From NCBI RefSeq assembly GCF_937616625.2, contig NC_065571.1, positions 33,317,879 to 33,381,878 on the forward strand: DNA of 64,000 nucleotides. Direction: 5' to 3'. The notes beneath the pieces were generated by a model, which was given only the letters and a program-made list of their open reading frames with translations, had not been told where the DNA came from and searched no databases. Positions 10,379 through 22,738 of this stretch are shown piece after piece. How positions within the stretch are numbered: the first letter of the stretch is position 1; every line of letters starts with the position of its first letter. This DNA is from Mercurialis annua (taxonomy: Eukaryota > Streptophyta > Magnoliopsida > Malpighiales > Euphorbiaceae). Both the position numbers and the translations under genes were made by a program.

Positions 10379-11862
10379 TGGGTCCACGGGGGACTAAAAT
10401 GGATTTTTAGCCAAAACAAAACGGAATTTCGATATTTTCAATATTAGATCCTAAAAACGATTAAGGACCCCGATAAATTAAAAAGTAAAGTTTTAGCTCG
10501 ACGTTTTACGTTAGCAACGATAATGGAAAATGTAAGAATAGTATTCGTTTCTCGAGTATGAGAAACAAGATTCGAGATATCGTGAATACAATAATAGGAA
10601 TATCGAATTCATAAATAACATTAGGAATAAAACAAAACCTTAGAACTTAAAGTATTATACGTATAAGAATATGAGGTTCACGTCTAATCATTAAACGTTA
10701 ATTAATATGTATCAGACGTACGACCGAGCGGTGAGGGCACTAAAGGTGGACTAGTCCGAGCGTACCACCACATCGACTACATTATAGAGTGGATAGCGGT
10801 CACAGTGAGTTGCACTTTACTTTCGTGTATTATATATTAAAGTTATTTTATATAAGATATATATATATATATTGTTTACACGCATCGCATTATATATAAT
10901 TGATTGAAATGTCATATGCTTTATTAATTTCTATATACAAGAACTAGTATGCGATTTGAAGAAACTAGCTACCTATTGGGTGTCAATAGGCTGTGTGATC
11001 ACCAGTATTGAGTCAGTCTAGTGTGTTTTCATTTGAGAAAAGATTGGATATGTATGATATATATGAATTCGATACGAGAGTGAACTCGGCTACGGTGTAG
11101 TCTGGAAGTTCCCGTATCTAGTGGGTTGGGCCCACCAGTGAGTTGGACTCACAACTTGAATTTGACGATTGGATTGAATGATATATGATTATTCGAGAGA
11201 TCTGTCTCATGCTAGGATATTAGTTTCGTACAGATCAAATACTTGTTTATACATTTTATATTATTGTTTTCTTGAGATGTGATGCTATATTTTTATAATA
11301 GTACCGTTAGTAAATGCAAACTCACTCAGTATTTTCCCAAATACTGACCCCTCACCTTTGATGTCTTTCAGGTACAAAGTTTGTGGACTTAGCTAGAGGC
11401 CAATTTTGAAGTCCAGAAGTCAGCTGTGCATGTATAGTTTTTGACTTCTGTGAATGCTGCAGTAGTGATCCTGTGTCGACAGAACAGAAGCCTAGACAGC
11501 AGTTCATTTTGATTGTATATACTACCTGCTGTCTTTGTTTTATGTGATTTTGATAGGCTACATGTATTATATATGGTTCACGGCCTCAGGTGCCACTGAT
11601 ATGTTCTGAGACACTAACTAATGTATATAGTACTGCGAGGCCAGTTCGTACTAGGTATGGTAACTAGAGCCCGCGAGGGTAACTGAATAGTTAGTGTAAG
11701 TTTTTATATATATATGTCATATATATTTGCTTCTGTTGTGTTGTGTTATTTGTTTATATTATTTGCGAAAAATTAATAGTGACTGGAGGCTTGCTACGGG
11801 TTCCGGAGCTACCACTCCCGTTCCCTAGCGCCGGTTGCGGCTCAATATTTTGGGTCGTGACA

Positions 11863-12017
11863 GAACAGCAGTAGAGATTGTTGATACGCAAGTGCGTAGG
11901 TTACGGAACAAGGAGATTACGATGATCAAAGTTTTGTGGCAAAATCATTCTGTAGAGGAGTGCACTTGGGAGACGGAGTCCGATATGCGGAAATGTTATC
12001 CTTTCCTTTTTCCTTGA
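11863..12017 (+). pseudogene. pol: Chromodomain fragment of element 1 (after the nested LTR)
   Basis: Starts with the right GAACA duplication and continues the integrase frame with [16 protein letters not shown], then [19 protein letters not shown] and a TGA at 12015-12017. This is the C-terminal chromodomain typical of Tekay/Del chromoviruses, thought to read methylated histone H3 and steer integration into heterochromatin. It corresponds to 51349-51502 of element 4. It is cut off from the rest of integrase by 2,400 bp of solo LTR. Confidence 0.92.
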
Positions 12018-12120
12018 GGTACGTGTAATCGTTGCTTATGTGTTCTCATTGATTGTTTTTGTGCTTGCTGTGTTCTTACGTTAGTTGTTTGTGTTTAAAT
12101 TTGTGGGCGAATTTTTTTAA
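12018..12120 (+). other. 3' untranslated stretch of element 1
   Basis: T-rich non-coding stretch between the pol stop codon and the polypurine tract. It matches 51503-51628 of element 4 in position. Nothing else is seen in it. Confidence 0.7.
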
Positions 12121-12131
12121 GTTGGGGAGAA
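12121..12131 (+). other. Polypurine tract of element 1
   Basis: GTTGGGGAGAA lies directly before the right LTR and is the expected primer for plus-strand cDNA. Identical to 51629-51639 in element 4. Confidence 0.88.
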
Positions 12132-12289
12132 AGTAATACCCCGTGTTTTCCGTTCGTGTTTCCGTTAATGTTTGATCGTTTCTTCGTTCATATATCGCGT
12201 GTTTGGGCTTGTTTAGTCTTTTTCTGAAGATTGGATTTGGATGCCCATCATCGCCGGGCTCGGGTCCCATTTCGGGCCCTTTCTTCTTT

Positions 12290-12420
12290 TTGGCCTGCAG
12301 GGCGCGACGGAAGGCGCGACAGGGCTGGCGAGCCTCATGTCGCGCCCTCTTTAAAAAAATTATGGTAGGGCGCGATGGCCCGTCACGCCTCGCGACGCGC
12401 CTGCCATCGCGCCCCGCTGC
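12290..12420 (+). repeat. CpG-rich inverted-repeat region in the U3 of element 1
   Basis: Repeated GGGCGCGA and TCGCGCC words in both orientations (for example GGGCGCGATGG facing CCATCGCGCCCC). This makes a G+C-rich island just upstream of the TATA box. Absent from the U3 of element 4. Confidence 0.75.
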
Positions 12421-12438
12421 TTATTTTTGCATGGGGCC

Positions 12439-12447
12439 TATAAATAG
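12439..12447 (+). promoter_or_regulatory. TATA box in the right LTR of element 1
   Basis: TATAAATAG in GGGCCTATAAATAGACCCC. It lies 126 bp before the conserved GTAAGT, so transcription would start near 12470. The left LTR has lost this region, so a genome-length transcript of element 1 has no promoter of its own. Confidence 0.7.
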
Positions 12448-14110
12448 ACCCCATAATTCGACCAAACTCTTTTTATTTCGTTTTGTCAAAACCCTAGCCG
12501 ACTTTGACGACCAAAAACTCTTAGGAATCATAACTTTATCTCCTCCTTTCGTTTATTCGATCCGGTAAGTCATTAACGTCATGTTCTTGAATTTTTTTCG
12601 ATATCGTCAAATGGTTCTTGATTTCATATCTCATTGTTTAGCTTTAATTCGATTGTTCTTTGTCGATTCACATCAACTCAGCAATCTCTATAATCATTAC
12701 ATGTTGGAATCAAGAAAGGTACGTAAATATCCCTCCGTTCGTTGCCGTTTCGGTTTTGCCGTACTTGTGAACCTATTGCTATTATTCTCCCGATCTTGTT
12801 GTTGGATTGCTACTGCCATTTTACTTGCAAATCATGTTATGAATATTATAGTTAAACATTCGCTTACGTTTGTGATCGTTTCGATCGTTTTGAATCGCCG
12901 TTGTTGAATTTTTCTTGCCGCCGTGTCTTGAGTTTGTGGCTGCCGTAGTTGGTTTCTTGCTGCCATGGTTACTGTATCGAGTTATTAATCTTTTTCATAA
13001 TAATTAGGTGATGTCTTGAGGTTTAGTTGCTTAAGGGATCATGAACTAGGTTTATATTTGGCTTTGAATTTCTTGATTAATTGCAGTGGTGGTTGGCGGG
13101 GTGAATTGTTTGAAATTTGTTATCAAAAGATGGTTTTGTGTTTGGTTTGCATTCTTCATGAAAGGGATGGCTAATTGGCCATAATGGCCTTCATTTTGTT
13201 TGATTTAACTTATTAAATCCTTCAAGTTAGTTTTACTTATTGAACTCGTTTAAATAATAACTTGAACTCGATTGATTTAAATAGACAATTTGTGTACGTT
13301 AAATATTTTATAACTTAAACTAATATAATTACTCGGGTAATTATATTTAGTTTGAATTGAAATTACAATTTGGCTAATTTACAATTTGTCCCCTAAAGTT
13401 TCTAAAAAACTTATTCAAGTTAAGTTTCATCTTTTGGATAACTTTTGGACTTTTATATTGAATTATAATTTGATTTCGAATATCAAATTGCCTAAATTAC
13501 AGTTTAGTCCCTAAACATTTTTAAACCTAAATTGGCTAAAGTACAATTTAGTCCCTAAACTTTTATAAACTTAAAATGGTTAAGTTTTTGTTGTAACTTG
13601 AGTTACTTGAATTACAAGACATTGAATTCTATTTTAAAAGAGATAATTATTTATCAAGCATTTTAATTTATAAACTCGGGTTTATAAATTAAATAAATTT
13701 TTGAACGGGTTAGACTTTGGTCACCCAGCAAGTGGGAAGAAGTTTGGTAGTTTTTAATAACTCGTCTGACTCACTGATATGGATTTTAACTTAGGTTAAT
13801 TTAAATTATTTTTACGAATAATTCTACATATGTTTATATGATTTGTACTTTATAACATGGGTTATATTTGGAATACATTTAATATAAGTGTTTATTAAAT
13901 GTGGCTTGATATTGTATTGTGCTAGTCCTATGTGGTGTCTAGTACTCTTTAGAGTTGGGGTCTGATTTTAATTATGATCTTAATATTTTATTTAGACTCG
14001 TCGACTGTTCGTACTTCAGAGGCGAACCATAGTTAGGTGCTTGTCATGATCACGTGGATTTAGCAAGCAGTGAGTTTATATCTCTATTTACCTCTTTATT
14101 AAGCAATTAT

Positions 14111-14152
<42 letters not shown>

Positions 14153-14996
14153 AAGCAGCTTTTGAACTGTTTTTCGGCATTGTGGATTTGATTTGGAACG
14201 TGCTACTCGATGGGCATCATGAGGACTGCGTGCGCACCGATAATGATTATGGTATTGAGGTAGGTTTGAGATACGTCTCACCTTAGTGAGGGCATCGGTG
14301 GAAGATACGTCTCCTGGGCTCACTATTTATTAAGTGATAGTCGGGGATCGGTTATGGAGATTCGTCTCATCGACACGACAATGGATTTAGAATTGTGGAT
14401 TAGGGTTTCATTGATAATCCATAATGAAATTGTTTTATTAAACGTTTTTAAATGTTTTTTTTTAACTTAATAAATGTAAATGGTTATATAAACTCTACTC
14501 AGTAAATCTGACCCCGTTGTTTTCCCAAATTTTCCAGGTTTATGATTTGAGCATTTGTCGATCTTCGTTTCTTCATTCTCGGAGGTTCTTTATTTATTTA
14601 AAAAATAAAATGTCGAACTATTTTAAACTCTTAGACTGCAGTAGTAGTTTCATATTATCCATGTCTTAGTCTTATGTTTATAGTTTTGACTATTGTTTGT
14701 TGGATTGGTCCAACTATTACTATATCGTTTTTGGCATGATTACATTGTTTATGGTATTTATATTATATTGCCATAATGTTGGAGATTATTTTGAGATAAG
14801 CATACTTTAAATATATGTTGTTTATATGTACTGCTAGATTAGGCTGAAGTCTTGGTTTCCCCCGAGCATGTGGCTTTATGCAGGTACATTGTTTTAAATG
14901 TGTTAAGTTGGTTATCCGCAAGGCTAGCTACAGGTTTTGGTACCACCATACCCAGACCCTAGCGCCGGTCACGATTCATGAAAATGGGTCGTGACA

Positions 14997-15561
14997 AGGT
15001 GAAACGTTTGAATTTGTTTCGTAACATTTGTAAACGTTTGGCTTAAATTGCTAAAAAGGTGAAACTTTTGGATTTGTTTCGTAACGTTTGTAAACGTTTG
15101 GGTCAAATTGCAAAAAAGGTGAAACACTTGTTTTTGTTTCGTAACGTTTGTAAACATTTTGCTTAAATTGTTAAAAATGTGAAACGTTTGGATTTGTTTT
15201 GCATCGTTTGTAAACGTTTGGCTTAAATTGCTGAAAAGGGGAAACGTTTGGATTTGTTTCGTAACGTTTGTAAACGTATGGCTGAAATCGCTCAAATGGG
15301 AAAACGTTTGAATTTGTTTCGTAACGTTTGTAAACGTTTGACTAAAATGGGAAAACATTTAAATTTGTTCCGTAAAATTTGTAAACGTTCCGCTAAAATC
15401 GCTAAAAAGGAGAAACGTTTGGATTTGTTTCGTAACGTTTGTAAACGTTTGGCCTAAATCGCTAAAAAGGTGAAACGTTTAGATTTGTTTCGTAACATTT
15501 GTAAACGTTTGGCCTAAATCGCTAAAAAGGGGAAACGTTTGGATTTGTTTCGTAGCGTTTA
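14997..15561 (-). repeat. 60-bp satellite array, segment 2 (reverse orientation)
   Basis: Same orientation as segment 1, so element 1 sits inside one reverse-oriented block. About nine monomers. It ends at a head-to-head junction where the strand flips. Confidence 0.96.
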
Positions 15562-15582
15562 TAAACGTTACCAAAGAAATCC
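15541..15582. repeat. Head-to-head satellite inversion junction
   Basis: GGATTTGTTTCGTAGCGTTTA is followed by TAAACGTTACCAAAGAAATC and a final C. The arms of 21 bp match as an inverted repeat with four mismatches, centred between 15561 and 15562. Left of it all monomers are reverse-oriented, right of it all are forward. Confidence 0.9.
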
Positions 15583-18500
15583 AAACGTTTCCCCTTTTTA
15601 GCGGTTGAAGCCAAACGTATATAAACGTTACGAAACAAATCCAAACCTTTCCCATTTTTAGCAATTTATGCCAAACGTTTACAAACGTTACAAAACAAAT
15701 ACAAATGTTTCACCTTTTTAGAAATATAAGCCAAACGTAACGAAACAAATCCAAGCGTTTGACCTTTTTAGCAATTGAAGCCAAACGTTTACAGATGTTA
15801 CAAAACAAATCCAAGCGTTTCAGTTTTTTAGCAATCTAATCAAAACGTTTACAAACGTAACGAAACAAATCCAAACATTTCACCTCTTTAGCGATTTAAG
15901 CCCAACGTTTACAAACAGTACCAAAAAAATCTAAGAGTTTCACCTTTTTAGTGATTTAAGCCAAACATTTAGAAACAAATCCAAACGTTTCCCCTTTTTA
16001 GCATTTAAGCGAAACATTTACAAATGTTACGAAACAAATCCAAATGTTTCACCTTTTTTGCGATTGAAGCCAAACGTTTACAAACGTTATGATACAAATC
16101 CAAACATTTCATATTTTTAGCAATTTAAGCCAAACGTTTACAAAGGTTATGAAACAAAACCAAGAGTTTCACCTTTTTCGCAATTAAAGCCAAACGTTTA
16201 CAAACGTAAGGAAACAAATCCAAGTGTTTCACCTATTTAGCAATTTGAGCCAAACGTTTAAAAACGATACGAAACAAATCCAAGCGTTCCACCTTTTGAG
16301 CAATATAAACCAAACGTTTACAAACGTTACGAAACAAATCCAAATGTTTCCCCTTTTTAGCGATTTAAGTCAAACGTTTACAAACGGTATGAAACAAATC
16401 CAAATGTTTCACCTATTAAGCGATTTAAGCCAAATGTTTACAAACGGTACGAAACAAATCGTAACGTTTTTCCTTTTAAGTAATTTAAGCCAAACGTTTA
16501 CAAACGTTACGAATCAAATCCAAGCATTTCTCCTTTTTAGAAATTTAAGCGAAATGTTTACAAACGTTACAAAACAAATCAAAGCGTTTCACCTTTTTAG
16601 CAAGTTAAGCCAAAAGTTTGCAAAGGTAACGAAACATATCAAAAAGTTTCACCTTTTTATCGATTTAAGCCAAACGTTTACAAACGATACGGAACTAAGC
16701 CAAACGTTTAAGCTTTTCAGCAATTTAAGCCAAACGTTTACAAATGTTACAAAACAAATCCGAATGTTTCACCTTTTTTGCGATTTAATCCAAACGTTTA
16801 CAAACGTTACGAAACAAATCCAAACGTTTACAAAAGTTACAAAACAAATCCAAATGTTTCCCCTTTTTAGCGATTTAAGCCAAACGTCTACAAACGTTAC
16901 AAAACAAAGCCAAACGTTTGAGACGTTACGAAACAAATCCAAACATTTCCCATTTTTAGCGATTTAAGCCAAACCTTTACAAACGTTATGAAACTAAACA
17001 AAGCGATTCACCTTTTTAGCAATTTAAGCCAATTGTTTAAAATGTTACGAAACAAATCAGGGCGTTTCACGTTTTTAGCGAATTAAGCCAAACGTTTACA
17101 AACGTTACGAAGCAAATCCAAACATTTCACCTTTTTAGCGATTTAAGCCAAACGATTACAAAGGTTATGAAACAAATCCAAATGTTTCATCTTTTTAGTA
17201 ATTTAAGTCAAATGTTTACAAACGGTACTCAAAAAATCCAAGAGTTTCACCTCTTTTGCAATTTAAGCCAAACGTTACGAAACAAATTCAAGCGTTTCAC
17301 CTTTTTAGTAATTCAAACCAAACGTTTACAAACAATACGAAACAAATCCAAGCGTTTCACTTGTTAGCAATTTAAGCAAAATGTTTACAAACATTACAAA
17401 ACAAATCCAAATGTTTCCCCTTTTTAGCGATTTAAGCCAAACGTTTACAAACGTTACGAAACAAAACCAAATGTCTTAAACGTTACAAATCCAAATATTC
17501 TCATTTTTAGCGATTTATGCCAAACCTTTACAAACGTTACGAAACAAAACCAAATGTTTAAAACGTTACAAAAAAAAATCCAAACGTTTCACATTTGTAG
17601 TGATTTAAGCCAAACCTTTACAAACGTTACAAAACAAAACCAAGCGTTCACCTTTTTGGCAATTTAAGCCAAACATTAACAAATGTTACGAAACAAATCC
17701 AAGCTTTTCACCGTTTTAGCAATTTAACCCAAACATTTACAAATGTTCTGAAATAAATCCAAGCGTTTAACCTTTTTAGCAATTTAAGCCAAATGTTTAC
17801 AAACGTTACAAAAAAAATCCAAACGTTTCTTCTTTTTAGCGATTTAAGCCAAACGTTTACAAACGATATAAAACAAATCAAAACGTTTCACCGTTTTAGC
17901 GATTTAAGCCAAGCGTTTAGAAACGTTCCATAACAAATCTAAGCATTTCACCTTTTGTGCAATTTAGGTCAAAGGTTTACAAACGTTACAAAACTAATCT
18001 AAGCGTTTCACCTTTTAAGCGATTTAAGCCAAACGTTTACAAACGTTCTAAAACAAATCCAAGTGTTTCACTTTTTTAGTAATTTAAGCGAAACGTTTAT
18101 AAACGTTATGAAACAAATTCAAGCGTTTCACCTTCTTAGCAATTTAAGCTAAACATTCACAAACGTTACGAAAAATCCAAAGGTTTCACCTTTTTAGCGA
18201 TTTAACCCGAATGTATACAAACGTTACGAAACAAAACAAAATATTTCACCTTTTTAACAGTTTAAGCCAAACTATTACAAACGTTAAGAAACAAATCCAA
18301 ACGTTTTCCCATTTTAACAATTTAAGCCAAACGTTTCAAACGTTACCAAACAAATCCAAACATTTCACCTTTTTAGCGATTTATGCTAAACGTTTACAAA
18401 CGTTACGAAAGAAATCTAAACGTTTCACCTTTTTAGCGATTGAAGCCAAACGTTTACAAACGTTACGAAACAAATTCAAACGATTCACATTTTTAGCGAT

Positions 18501-21500
18501 TTAAGCCAAACGTTTAAAAACCTTACGAAACAAATCCAAACGTTTCCCCTTTTTAGCAATTTAAGCCAAATGTTTACAAACATTACGAAAAAATCCAAAC
18601 ATTTCTCATTTTTAGCGATTTAAGCCAAACATTTACAAACATTACAGAACAAAACCAAACTTTTCCCTATTTTAGTGATTTAATCCAAATGTTTACAAAC
18701 GTTTCCCCACTATAGCGATTTAAGCCAAACGTTTGCAAACGTTACGAAACAAATCCAAAAGTTTCGCCTCATTAGCGATTTAATCCAAACGTTTCCAAAC
18801 GTTTCCAAACGTTAAAAAACAAATCCAAACTTTTACAAACATTACGGAACAAAAACAAACTTTTCACATTTTTAGCAATTTAAGTGAAACGTTTACAAAC
18901 GTTGCGAAACTATCCAAACGTTTCACCTTTTTAGCGATTTAAGCCAAATGTTTACAAACGATACGAAACAAATCCAAACGTGTTTCCGTTTTAGCGATTT
19001 AAGCCAAACGTTTACAAACAATACGAAACAAATCCAAATGTTTCACCTTTTTAGCGATAAGCCAAATGTTTCAAACGTAACAAAACGAATCCAAACGTTT
19101 TACCTTTTTAGAGATTTAAGCCAAATGTTTACAAATGTTACAAAACAAATCCAAACGTTTTGCCTTTATAGAGATTTAAGCCCAACGTTTACAAACGTTA
19201 CGAAACAAATCCAAACGTTTAACCTTTTTAGCGATTTAAGCCAGACATTTGCAAACATTACGAAACAAATCCAAACGCTTAAAACCTTACAAAACAAATC
19301 CAAACGCTTAAAACGTTACGAAACAAATCCAAACGTTTCACATTTTTAGCGGTTTAAGCCAAACCATTACAAACGTTATGAAACAAAACCAAACATTTCA
19401 CCTTTTCAGCAATTTAAGCCAAACGTTTACAAACGTTCCGAAACAAATCCAAGCGTTTTACCTTTTTAGCAATTTAAGCCAATCATTTACAAACATTCTG
19501 AAAAAAATCCAAGCGTTTCACCTTTTTTGTAATTTCAGCCAAACGTTTACAAACTTTACGAAACAAATCCAAGCGTTTCACCTTTTTAGAAATTTAAGCC
19601 AAACATTCACAAACGCTATGAAAAAATCCAACCGTTTCACCTTTTTAGCGATTTAACCTGAATGTTTACAAACATTACAAAAAAAAAACAAACGTTTACA
19701 AACGTTACGAAACAAATCCAAACGTTGACAAACGTTACGAAATAAATACAAACGTATCCTCATTTACTAATATTACGAAACAAATCCAAACATTTCACCT
19801 TTTTAGCGATTTAAGCCAAACGTTTCCAAACGTTACGAAACAAATCCAAACATTTACAAACATTACCGAACAAAAACAAACTTTTCACATTTTTAGTAAT
19901 TTAAGCAAAACGTTTACAAATGTTACGAAAAAAATCCAAAGGTTTCCCCTTTTTAGCGATTGAAGCCAAACGTTAAGAAACAAATTCAAACGTTTCCCCA
20001 TTTTTGCAATTTAAGCCAAACGTTTATCAACGTTACGAAACAAAACCAAACGTTACGAAACAAATCCAAATATTTACAAACGTTACGAAACAAATCAAAA
20101 CCTTTCCCTATTTTAGCGATTTAAACCAAACAGTTACAAACGTTACTAAACAAATCCAGACGTTTCACCTTTTTAGCGATTTAAGCTAAATGTTTACAAA
20201 TGTTAAGAAAAAAATGCAAACGTTTCCCCATTTTAGCACATTTTCTCATTTCAGCGATTTAAGCCAAACATTTACAAACGTTACGAAAGAAATCCAAAGA
20301 TTTCACCTTTTTTGCGATTTAAGCGAAACATTTACAAACGTTACGAAACAAATCTAAACGTTTCCCCATTTTACCGATTTAAGCCAAACGTTTACAAATG
20401 TTACGAAACAAATCCAAACGTTTCAACTTTTTTGCGATTGAAGCTAAACGTTTACAAACATTACGAAACAAATCCAAACGTTTCACGGTTTTAGCGATAT
20501 AAACCAAACGTTTACTAACGTTACGAAACAAATCCAAGTGTTTCACCTCTTTAGCAATTTAAGCCAAACGTTTACTAACGCTACGAAACAAATCCAAACG
20601 TTTCACCTTTTTAGCGATTTAAGCCAAACGTTTACAAACGTTACAAAACAAATCCAAACGTTCGCCTTTTTAGTGATTTAAGACAAACGTTTACAAACAT
20701 GACGAAACAAATCAAAAAAATTAACATTTTTACCAATTTAAGCCAAACTTTTACAAACGTTACGAAACAAATCCAAATGTTTCATCTTTTTAGCGATTTA
20801 AGCCAAACGTTTACAAACTTTACGAAACAAATCCAAACGTTTTCCATTTTTAGCGATTTAAGCCAAACGTTTACAAACGTTACGAAATAAATTCAAACGT
20901 TTCAATTTAGGCCAAATGTTTACAAACGTTATTAAACAAATCCAAACGTTTCTCCTTTTTAGTGATCTAAGCCAAATGTTTACAAAAGTTATGAAACAAA
21001 TCCAAGCGTTTCCCCTTTTTAGCTATTTAAGCCGAACGTTTACAAATCCAAGCGTTTCACCTTTTTAGCAATTTAAGCCAAACGTTTATAAACGTTACGA
21101 AACAAATCCAAATGTTTCACCTTTTTAGCAATTTAAGCCAAACGTTTACAAACGTTACGAAATAAATCCAACTGTTTCACCTTTATAGCAATTTAATCTG
21201 CACGTTTACAAACATTACGAAACCAATCCAAACATGTCACCTTTTAAGAGATTTAAGCCAAACGTTTAACCTTTTTAGCTATATAAGCCGAACGTTTAAA
21301 AACGTTACGAAACAAAGCCAAACGTGTCACCTTTTTAGCGATTTAAGCCAAGCGTTTACAAATGATACGAAACAAATCCAAACGTTTAAAACGTTACGAA
21401 ACAAATCCAAATGTTTCACGTTTTTAGCAATTTAATCCGAACGTTTTCAAATGTTACAAAAAAAACCAAACGTTTCCCCTTTTGAGCGATTTAATCCAAA

Positions 21501-22738
21501 CTTTTACAAACGTTACGAAACAAATCTAAGTGTTTCACCTTTTTAGGAATTTAAGCCAAACGTTTAGAAACGTTACGAAACAAATCCAAACATTTCACCT
21601 TTTGTAGCGATTTAAGCCAAAAACATTTAAAAACATTACAAAACAAATCCAAACGTTTCACCTTTTTAGCGATTTAAGCCAAACGTTTACAAACGTTACG
21701 AGAAAAATCCAAACGTTTCCCTTTCTAGCATTTTAAGCCAAACGTTTACAAACATTACCAGACAAATCCAAACGTTACGAAACAAAAAAAAAACGTTCGA
21801 CCTTTTTAGCGATTTAAGCCAAACATTTATAAACGTTACAAAACAAATCCAAACGTTTCCCATTTTTAGCAATTTAAGCCAAACGTTTACAAACGTTACA
21901 GAACAAAACCAAACGTTTCAATCGTTTCGAAACAAATCCAAACGTTTCACATTATTAATGATGTAAGCTAAATGTTTTACAAATGTTACGAAACAAAGCC
22001 AAACATTTACGTGTTACGAAACAAATCCAAGCATTTCACCTTTTTAGCAATTTTAGCCAAACGTTTATAAACGTTACAAAACAAATCCAAACTTTTCACT
22101 TTTTTAGCGATTTAAGCCAAACGTTTACAAACGTTACAAAACAAATCGAAACATTTCACCGTTTTAGCGATTTAAGCCAAACGTTTACAAACGTTACGAA
22201 ACAAATCCACACGTTTCTCATTTTTAGCAATTTAAGCCAAATGTTCAGAAACGCTACGAAACAAAACCAAATGTTTCCCCAGTTTAGCGATTTAAGCCAA
22301 ACGTTTACAAATGTTACGAAACAAATCCAAACGATTCACATTTTTAGTGATTTAAGCCAAACATTTACAAACGTTACAAAACAACACCAAACGTTAAACC
22401 TTTTTAGCGTTTTAAGCCGAACGTTTGCAAACGTTACGAAACAAATCCAAGTGTTTCACCTTTTTAGCGATTTAAGCCAGACGTTTAAAAACGTTACGAA
22501 ACAAATCGAAACGTTTCACATTTTTAGCGATTTAATTTAAATGTTTACAAACGTTACAAAACAAATCCAAATGTTTCCCCATTTTATCGATTTAAGCCAA
22601 ACATTTAAAACGTTACAAAACAAATCCAAATGTTCTAGCAAATTTAGCCAAACGTATGCAAACATTACGAAACAAATCCAAATGTTTCACCTTTTTAGCT
22701 ATTTAAGCCAAACGTTTGCAAAGGTTTTGAAACAAAAT
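15562..22738 (+). repeat. 60-bp satellite array, segment 3 (forward orientation)
   Basis: About 120 forward monomers. A typical copy begins AAACGTTTACAAACGTTACG, continues with AAACAAATCC and AAACGTTTCA, then a CCTTTTTAGC block and GATTTAAGCC, for 60 bp in all. Many copies are shortened to fusions such as AAACGTTTAAAACGTTACG. Long repetitive frames (for example 16224-16967 and 21983-22540) run through it with a 20-residue period and no unique sequence, so they are not called as genes. Confidence 0.97.

Larger units (their letters stand above)
9463..11862 (+). mobile_element. Nested solo LTR of a related Tekay-like family
   Basis: A 2,400-bp LTR begins TGTAATACC and ends GGGTCGTGACA, bounded by GAACA duplications, with no internal region. 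It therefore arose by LTR-LTR recombination after a full insertion. Its 3' end (GCTACGGGTT, CTAGCGCCGGTTGCGGCTCA) closely matches the reverse-oriented LTR at 24762-27638 and more distantly the LTRs of elements 1 and 4. It contains TATATAAG (9917-9924), a splice-donor-like AAGGTAAAT (10089-10097), a cluster of perfect and near-perfect palindromes (10261-10378) and an (AT)n run near 10858-10872. The open frames near 10156-10447 come from the palindrome cluster and are not genes. Confidence 0.93.
1990..14996 (+). mobile_element. Element 1: degraded Tekay/Del-type Ty3-gypsy retrotransposon
   Basis: Order: 5'-truncated LTR, tRNA-Met primer-binding site, gag, protease, reverse transcriptase, RNase H, integrase, chromodomain, polypurine tract, right LTR. 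The order PR-RT-RH-INT identifies Ty3/gypsy. The C-terminal chromodomain and LTRs near 2.9 kb point to the Tekay (Del) branch of chromoviruses. Coding regions carry at least seven in-frame stops and several frameshifts, so the copy cannot make its own proteins. A 2.4-kb solo LTR is nested inside it. Sampled stretches of the two LTRs differ by about 5%, so it is clearly older than element 4. The left LTR lacks about 415 bp of its 5' end, so no target-site duplication can be checked. Confidence 0.93.
12132..14996 (+). repeat. Element 1 right LTR
   Basis: A 2,865-bp LTR ending GGGTCGTGACA. Its first bases read AGTAATACCCCG where TGTAAT is expected, so the terminal TG has decayed to AG. The U3 part has a CpG-rich inverted-repeat region (about 12290-12420) and a TATA box, and does not resemble the U3 of element 4. 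From about 12640 onward the two families' LTRs become alignable. Also present: GTAAGT (12565-12570), the 10-bp-arm hairpin (13323-13346), a long (AT)n run (about 14115-14148) and the ATACGTCTC motif series (about 14272-14330). After 14996 the satellite resumes. Confidence 0.93.

Noticed and set aside
10156..10447. Overlapping frames with His/Arg-rich peptides in the solo LTR
   Set aside because: They come from translating the GGTGTGCG palindrome cluster. All frames look similar because the DNA is palindromic.
16224..16967. Long open frame encoding a 247-residue repeat protein (and dozens of similar ones on both strands)
   Set aside because: The 20-residue period is simply the 60-bp satellite translated. 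Several frames are open at once, starts are arbitrary and indels break the frames. No unique domain is present.
15562..22738. CRISPR-like array
   Set aside because: Repeats are directly adjacent with no unique spacers, the repeat itself varies, and the context is a plant retrotransposon landscape.
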